Shown here: positions 6,549 to 10,130 of the stretch, piece after piece | Numbering within the stretch: the first letter of the stretch is position 1 | Layout of the letters: each line of letters begins with the position of its first letter | DNA from: Pontiellaceae bacterium | GTDB taxonomy: Bacteria > Verrucomicrobiota > Kiritimatiellia > Kiritimatiellales > Tichowtungiaceae | Assembly (NCBI GenBank): GCA_029934215.1 | Contig: JAOZMR010000062.1 | Span: 1-10,130 of the forward strand | DNA length: 10,130 bases | Direction: 5' to 3' | Program-made: the position numbers and the translations under genes | The notes under the pieces: generated by a model | The model's input: the letters and a program-made list of their open reading frames with translations, nothing else | Told to the model about the DNA's origin: nothing | Databases searched by the model: none

Positions 6549-8198
6549 TTACTTGTGTTTATAGATTCTAAAATGGCCACTGGCAAATGCCGGTGAATAG
6601 TGTCGTAAAAGATACTTTGGTGGAGCATGAGTATGAGTGATAATGTAATCAAACTTTTCCCGTTTAGCCTTCAAAAGACTATCAAATGTATTTTCTGGGT
6701 ATTTGTGGAAGCAATTGTATTCATTTCTTGGTCTACCAAATCTACTGCCATTCCAACAATTGATCGTATTTCCACCTGACATGAATGAAAAGAAAATCTT
6801 ATTAGCGGTATCAGAATTATAATAAAGTATATTTGCTTGTCTGATATTTTTATTACGGAAAAATTGTGCCGTTGTTATATAATTTATAGTGCTAGAATAA
6901 TCAGTCGCCGCTATTTCTATACTGCTTTTACCAAACCTGTTATAATTATTCAGATAGTAATAACCTATCTGTATGATTTGATATAGCATTAAAAAAACGA
7001 TACAAACATGGACTAGAAATTTTTTCCATTCTGACAGTCTTTTGATTGAAAAAAGCACACCTGCATATACAAATAACAGAAAAAAAGGAATAAGCGGTTG
7101 AAAATAACGTATATACCCTCCTTTATATGAACCAGCATCAAAATTAGCCATTGTTGGTGCCTGTAATAGGGATAAATTTCCAATTAGAGCGGCTCGTGGC
7201 TGAATCAATGCCATTACAAGAATTAATAACGTGTAAACTAACCAATAGATTAATACCCATGATAAATGGATGCGTTGACTGGTAAGATAATGATAACCTA
7301 TAGGCAGAAAAAAGACACCAACAATAGTAAGAATGGCTAACAAAGAGGCACCATAACCTTGAAGCATAAAACCAAAAGTAGTATAAAATAAATTGAATAG
7401 TTGGATGAACGAGTAATTCAAAAGTGCAAAATTGCCAAATGATGAAATATCACCCCCTACTGCACTGCTACTGTAAAAAAATCCCAAAGCATTTGTCATC
7501 GGATTTTGAATACGGATAATCCAATTTAGAATAACTAAACTTAATACCACCAAAATGCTGTACATCATTTGCTTTTTTTGAATATCCTTTCTTTTCCAGC
7601 TCCAAAAAAGGAATAAAACAAATATTAAGCTTAAAACAATACCCTCATGCCGAACATAGTAAGACAACCCAACAATGGTAGAGAGTAAAACAAGGTATAC
7701 AGTTGGTTTATCCTTACAGAACAGCATCATAGCAATTGAAGTCGTAAAGAAAAGCGTATAAACATTGATTAGATTAAAAAAATAGGAATGTAAAGAAAAC
7801 CATGCATTAGTTATAAGTAATAATGTTAACCATACAGTGGCAGTAGATTGAATAGGTGTAAGAAATTTACGAGCAATAATATATAATGGAATAAGTGTTA
7901 AACTGGAACTTACAGCCGTCACAGAACCAGATATATGCAACATAGTAATAAAATCATTTGGTGTACCTAACATTCTCATCAGATTTCCCACAAACATAGG
8001 TACAAGAAACTGTTGTGAGGAAAGGTTAGGTATTTCCTGATGAAAAAACTGGTCAGCTAAAAAGAGAGGAGCAAGAAGATCTCCCAAACGCCAATGATTA
8101 TGGTTGATCGTTAATAATACTTTTAATATAAGATCACTACTCAGCAATATAAAAAAAATAATATCACTTTGGGTTAATTTGAGTCTGCTATTTAACAT
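6549..8198 (-). CDS. Polytopic GT-C glycosyltransferase, GT39/ArnT-like family
   Basis: 549 residues with about ten to twelve hydrophobic segments up to about residue 415, then a soluble C-terminal domain of some 130 residues. The first outer loop is NHNHWRLGDLLAPLF (32-46), with an acidic residue where GT-C enzymes place their catalytic Asp. YYVRHEGIVLSL at 180-191 resembles the R-P-E-G helix start of GT39-like transferases. GGYIRYFQPLIPFFLL at 360-375 resembles their late R-Y-x-x-P-L-x-P helix. Such enzymes take sugars from polyprenyl-phosphate donors and work on the periplasmic side of the membrane. The start shares one base with the stop of the upstream gene (TAATG), and AAGGA lies 9 bases before it, so the pair are coupled. 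The broad class is well supported by topology and these motifs. The exact family, donor and acceptor are inference. Confidence 0.7.
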   Translation of the reverse strand: MLNSRLKLTQSDIIFFILLSSDLILKVLLTINHNHWRLGDLLAPLFLADQFFHQEIPNLSSQQFLVPMFVGNLMRMLGTPNDFITMLHISGSVTAVSSSLTLIPLYIIARKFLTPIQSTATVWLTLLLITNAWFSLHSYFFNLINVYTLFFTTSIAMMLFCKDKPTVYLVLLSTIVGLSYYVRHEGIVLSLIFVLFLFWSWKRKDIQKKQMMYSILVVLSLVILNWIIRIQNPMTNALGFFYSSSAVGGDISSFGNFALLNYSFIQLFNLFYTTFGFMLQGYGASLLAILTIVGVFFLPIGYHYLTSQRIHLSWVLIYWLVYTLLILVMALIQPRAALIGNLSLLQAPTMANFDAGSYKGGYIRYFQPLIPFFLLFVYAGVLFSIKRLSEWKKFLVHVCIVFLMLYQIIQIGYYYLNNYNRFGKSSIEIAATDYSSTINYITTAQFFRNKNIRQANILYYNSDTANKIFFSFMSGGNTINCWNGSRFGRPRNEYNCFHKYPENTFDSLLKAKREKFDYIITHTHAPPKYLLRHYSPAFASGHFRIYKHK

Positions 8199-9649
8199 TA
8201 AATTTTTTCCTTTTCAAAAAGAGAAAGTAAATAAGGAGATAATTGGTTTGCATAGTGACCACTACCTAACAGATTCCAATGCCCATCATATTTTAACCAA
8301 TACTTGTTAGTAATATCATCTGGTTTTATGCTATCAAAAACACGATAACCGTCAAAATAGTGGATTTTGAGAATTTTAGATAATTGATGATATTCATTCT
8401 GATGTTGAGAATCTTTACCTGTAGTTTTTCTTTTAAGAAGGACATCTCGGTTAGGTATTGCAGATAATATAACAGGTATATTTTTTTGTTTGCAAAGTTG
8501 TACTATCTTGTATAATTTGATAAATTTACCCAATTGGTTTGTCCCAAAATATCTATTTTTATACATTTTCTGGACAAAGCGTAGCTCTCCTGTTGTAAGT
8601 TCCTTCTTTATGTCATACATATCAATTGTTCTCAATTTTTTATAAGTTTTGTTTATTTTGAGTTTATTTTGTTTGAAAGAGGTTTCTCTTTCTTTGATAT
8701 ATGCCTCTGAAAAAATATCTACATCATTTGATGAAAAAAGGTTAAGAAGATGTTTTGTCGCATAAAAATCCATTTTACGCCACTGCCAACCCTTTACAGA
8801 GGAAATGATATTATCCATTTCCCAATCAGACTTAATCCACCCACCATTTGTCGCATAAAAATCCATTTTACGCCACTGCCAACCCTTTACAGAGGAAATG
8901 ATATTATCCATTTCCCAATCAGACTTAATCCACCCACCAACTGACAACTTTGGCTGATAAAAATTAAAAAATTCTTTATAAGAATTTGGTTGGTTATAGA
9001 CATTATTGGATTTGAGTGAAACTGCACCAGATACAATCTGATCTTCTAATTGATCACTCATAACAAATACTCTAAATAAATCACCAACATAAGACGCAAT
9101 CATCACTGCATCAAAATCAAAGTCAGGCATTATCTCATAAATAAATTGCCTATACCAGTTATCAATCCCAATTCCATCAAGTGCAAAAGAATATACCTCA
9201 TACTTGTATTTGTTATTCGCATTTTTGTTCAGTAGTGCTTGCAACCGGTCTGGCCACGTTTCTCCATACATAGTACCCGCTGTAAAGGAATCCCCAAGCA
9301 CAATTATACGATATGTATTTTCGTCTTTTTGTGGAAAATAATTTTGATTAGATACATATCCATAATTATTAGCATGAAACTGATTATCAAAAATGATTTC
9401 TCCTTTCCAAATGCGTACTACTCGTGTATATCCAGATTGCCATTTATAACCAGAAAAAATATCGTAGTAAGCCCCTCTATTTAAGAAGGTATTTGATTTA
9501 TCATGAGAACTAAGTGTGGGATAGAAGGCTGAATACAATAAACCAGAAGATAACAAAAAATAAAATGTAACCTCTAACAGAATAAAGGTTATAATAAACA
9601 TCAATAATGTATCTCTTAACTTCTTGTTGTATAAATTCATATTTTTCAT
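8198..9649 (-). CDS. Membrane-anchored SGNH hydrolase-like protein with an internal 31-residue duplication
   Basis: 483 residues from the chosen ATG. One N-terminal membrane helix lies at about 15-37, so the rest is probably periplasmic. Block I is IIVLGDSFTAG with the likely nucleophile Ser121. The closing block YDGHWNLLGSGHYA gives Asp455 and His457 in a D-x-H-W-N form like that of AlgX/AlgJ and related SGNH proteins. The usual block III G-N-D appears here as VGDL (188-191), without the Asn. Residues 238-268 are repeated exactly as 269-299, adding 31 residues between the catalytic blocks. The role may be removal or transfer of an acyl group on the glycan. The frame is open to a GTG at 9712, but the first 21 residues from there look non-native and have no Shine-Dalgarno. 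The ATG at 9649 puts the helix near the N-terminus, though its own Shine-Dalgarno is weak, so the start is uncertain. Confidence 0.78.
   Translation of the reverse strand: MKNMNLYNKKLRDTLLMFIITFILLEVTFYFLLSSGLLYSAFYPTLSSHDKSNTFLNRGAYYDIFSGYKWQSGYTRVVRIWKGEIIFDNQFHANNYGYVSNQNYFPQKDENTYRIIVLGDSFTAGTMYGETWPDRLQALLNKNANNKYKYEVYSFALDGIGIDNWYRQFIYEIMPDFDFDAVMIASYVGDLFRVFVMSDQLEDQIVSGAVSLKSNNVYNQPNSYKEFFNFYQPKLSVGGWIKSDWEMDNIISSVKGWQWRKMDFYATNGGWIKSDWEMDNIISSVKGWQWRKMDFYATKHLLNLFSSNDVDIFSEAYIKERETSFKQNKLKINKTYKKLRTIDMYDIKKELTTGELRFVQKMYKNRYFGTNQLGKFIKLYKIVQLCKQKNIPVILSAIPNRDVLLKRKTTGKDSQHQNEYHQLSKILKIHYFDGYRVFDSIKPDDITNKYWLKYDGHWNLLGSGHYANQLSPYLLSLFEKEKI
8754..8939. repeat. Perfect 93-bp tandem duplication inside the SGNH gene
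   Basis: Bases 8754-8846 and 8847-8939 are identical at every position, and the match ends abruptly on both sides. The unit is 31 codons, so the frame is kept. The encoded unit begins GGWIKSDWEMDN and ends RKMDFYAT, followed by Asn in the first copy and Lys after the second. Zero divergence points to a very recent event or a collapsible/expandable assembly feature. Confidence 0.97.
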
Positions 9650-9744
9650 AATCTTTATTTTAATCATTCCAAGCATTGAACACGCTGTTGTTTTTACATA
9701 TACACTTTGCACTGATATGAGTTGCTATGTTATTTTTTCTTTAG

Positions 9745-9873
9745 TCAAGTTGAATTATTTTCATCACAAAACAATTGAACATATTCCTTCGCCACATTTT
9801 TCCAAGAAAATTCTTTGACTACCCAATCTCTTCCTGCCTCTCCAAACTGTCTCGCTTTTTTTCGATTCGTGAG
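9745..9873 (-). pseudogene. 3' remnant of a group 1 (GT4-type) glycosyltransferase
   Basis: The minus strand from 9873 to the TGA at 9747-9745 encodes LTNRKKARQFGEAGRDWVV, then KEFSWKNVAKEYVQLF and a short tail. This is the standard C-terminal end of group 1 glycosyltransferases: A-R-x-x-G-x-x-G-R, x-x-F-S-W, x-x-x-A-x-x-Y-x-x-L-F. Only 43 codons survive, because upstream of 9873 the sequence becomes the REPIN-like element. The catalytic domain and start are missing, so no active enzyme is possible. Its end lies 95 bases before the SGNH gene. The assignment rests on one well-known C-terminal pattern but is convincing. Confidence 0.75.
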
Positions 9874-9979
9874 CGTAGGGTGGGTAGCTAAACCCACCGC
9901 GACCATTAATTAATGAAAAGCGAGCGTAGCACGAGTCGGCTGGGTAGAGGTTTGGTGGGTTTTCTACCCACCCTACGCT
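9872..9979. mobile_element. REPIN/BIME-like element: two inverted REP hairpins, each with a GTAG head
   Basis: The outer arms AGCGTAGGGTGGGTAG (9872-9887) and its exact complement (9964-9979) are 16-bp perfect inverted repeats, extended inward by AAACCCACC/GGTGGGTTT. Each arm also folds alone: GGTGGGT (9879-9885) with ACCCACC (9892-9898), and GGTGGGT (9954-9960) with ACCCACC (9966-9972). In both arms, read from outside in, GTAG directly precedes the hairpin. That is the head tetranucleotide of REP sequences handled by REP-associated tyrosine transposases (RAYT). The 55-bp middle contains ATTAATTAAT and a second GAGCGTAG. No RAYT gene is in the window. The element lies exactly between two gene remnants. 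Confidence 0.75.
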
Positions 9980-10048
9980 TTTGCTTTAATAATTTATGAG
10001 CAAGATGTCACCTAGAAAGCCAGTTGCACCGGTTAAAAGTATTTTCAT
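9980..10048 (-). pseudogene. 5' remnant of an NAD-dependent epimerase/dehydratase (SDR) with a frameshift
   Basis: ATG at 10048 begins MKILLTGATGFLG, the nucleotide-binding T-G-x-x-G-x-x-G start of extended SDR sugar epimerases and dehydratases. TAAGG lies 7 bases upstream as a Shine-Dalgarno, so this is a genuine gene start. In the initial frame it continues DILLINY and stops at 9986. Shifting frame by one missing base just after FLG gives HLAHKLLKQ, the expected continuation (normally FLG-S-HLA). The homology ends at the REPIN edge, after about 23 codons. The gene has thus suffered both a one-base deletion and loss of nearly all its length. Confidence 0.75.
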
Positions 10049-10079
10049 TGATAAACCTTAAAATAAGCTTGTAATTTAC

Positions 10080-10093
10080 AATACCTTCGCCAA
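10080..10093. repeat. Third copy of the MITE-like element end
   Basis: AATACCTTCGCCAA is identical to the left terminal repeat at 1861-1874. It is oriented as a left end, so the rest of a related element would lie to the right and past 10130. The bases just inside differ from both ends of the complete copy. It stands 32 bases upstream of the epimerase start codon. Confidence 0.6.
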
Positions 10094-10103
10094 ATTGTAA
10101 AAA

Positions 10104-10129
10104 CCGTCAATTTCGAGCAGCCGTCAATT
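10104..10129. repeat. Short direct repeat at the right edge
   Basis: CCGTCAATT occurs at 10104-10112 and 10121-10129 with a 17-base period (CCGTCAATTTCGAGCAG). It may be the beginning of a tandem array continuing outside the window, or interior sequence of the element whose end is at 10080. Two nine-base copies are too little to decide. No gene is visible in 10049-10130. Confidence 0.35.
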
Positions 10130-10130
10130 G

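Noticed and set aside
8750..8944. Plus-strand open frame with a repeated peptide
   Set aside because: It is the antisense shadow of the 93-bp tandem duplication in the SGNH gene and has no ribosome binding site or recognisable product.
9650..9744. Promoter for the gene string upstream of the SGNH gene
   Set aside because: The stretch is AT-rich and contains TATATG- and TATGTA-like hexamers, but no -35 box at proper spacing could be matched convincingly.
9784..9793. Another CCTTCGCCA resembling the end of the MITE-like element
   Set aside because: It lies within the glycosyltransferase remnant and encodes the conserved VAKE residues; only about nine bases match and there is no partner end, so it is coincidence.
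9872..9979. Intrinsic transcription terminator
   Set aside because: The GC-rich hairpins are part of a two-armed inverted element with GTAG heads and lack a following T-tract of the usual kind on the minus strand; termination may be a side effect but is not the best description.
1..10130. CRISPR array, tRNA, rRNA or phage genes
   Set aside because: No regularly spaced repeats, cloverleaf sequences or phage-type proteins were seen on either strand.

Overview
The window is an AT-rich stretch of a bacterial surface-glycan or glycolipid locus. Every real gene is on the minus strand, so transcription runs from high to low coordinates. Strong Shine-Dalgarno sequences, one-base to four-base gene overlaps, and small interspersed elements (a REPIN-type double hairpin and a 170-bp MITE-like element) suggest a Gram-negative bacterium with a repeat-rich, unstable genome. 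A large sulfur bacterium of the Beggiatoa type would fit, but nothing here fixes the taxon and that is only a guess.

Layout in transcription order. (a) 10130-9745 is wreckage: one end of a short interspersed repeat, the first 23 codons of an NAD-dependent epimerase/dehydratase with a frameshift, a REPIN-like element, and the last 43 codons of a group 1 glycosyltransferase. (b) 9649-191 is a compact gene string: a membrane-anchored SGNH hydrolase-like protein carrying a perfect 93-bp in-frame tandem duplication, a polytopic GT-C (GT39-like) glycosyltransferase, three different class I SAM methyltransferases, a NodU/CmcH-type O-carbamoyltransferase, a broken flippase-like gene, a hexapeptide-repeat acyltransferase, and an intact flippase-like membrane protein of the lysylphosphatidylglycerol-synthase transmembrane family. 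(c) 141-1 holds a headless fragment of a further, more distant flippase-like protein that runs off the left edge.

Together the intact genes look like a decoration module. Sugars are placed on a lipid-linked or cell-surface glycan by the GT-C enzyme and then methylated, carbamoylated and acylated, with a membrane protein possibly moving lipid-linked material. There is no polymerase, Wzx flippase or sugar-nucleotide synthesis gene intact in the window, so this is a piece of a larger locus.

The most striking structure is at 1844-2234. A truncated flippase copy is joined to a 54-bp copy of the inside of the neighbouring carbamoyltransferase gene (52 of 54 bases identical). That copy has itself been split by a 170-bp element with perfect 14-bp terminal inverted repeats, leaving a short target duplication. 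The copied piece supplies the first possible start codon of the acyltransferase. The original and the copy sit about 1 kb apart, so the order of events can be read directly.
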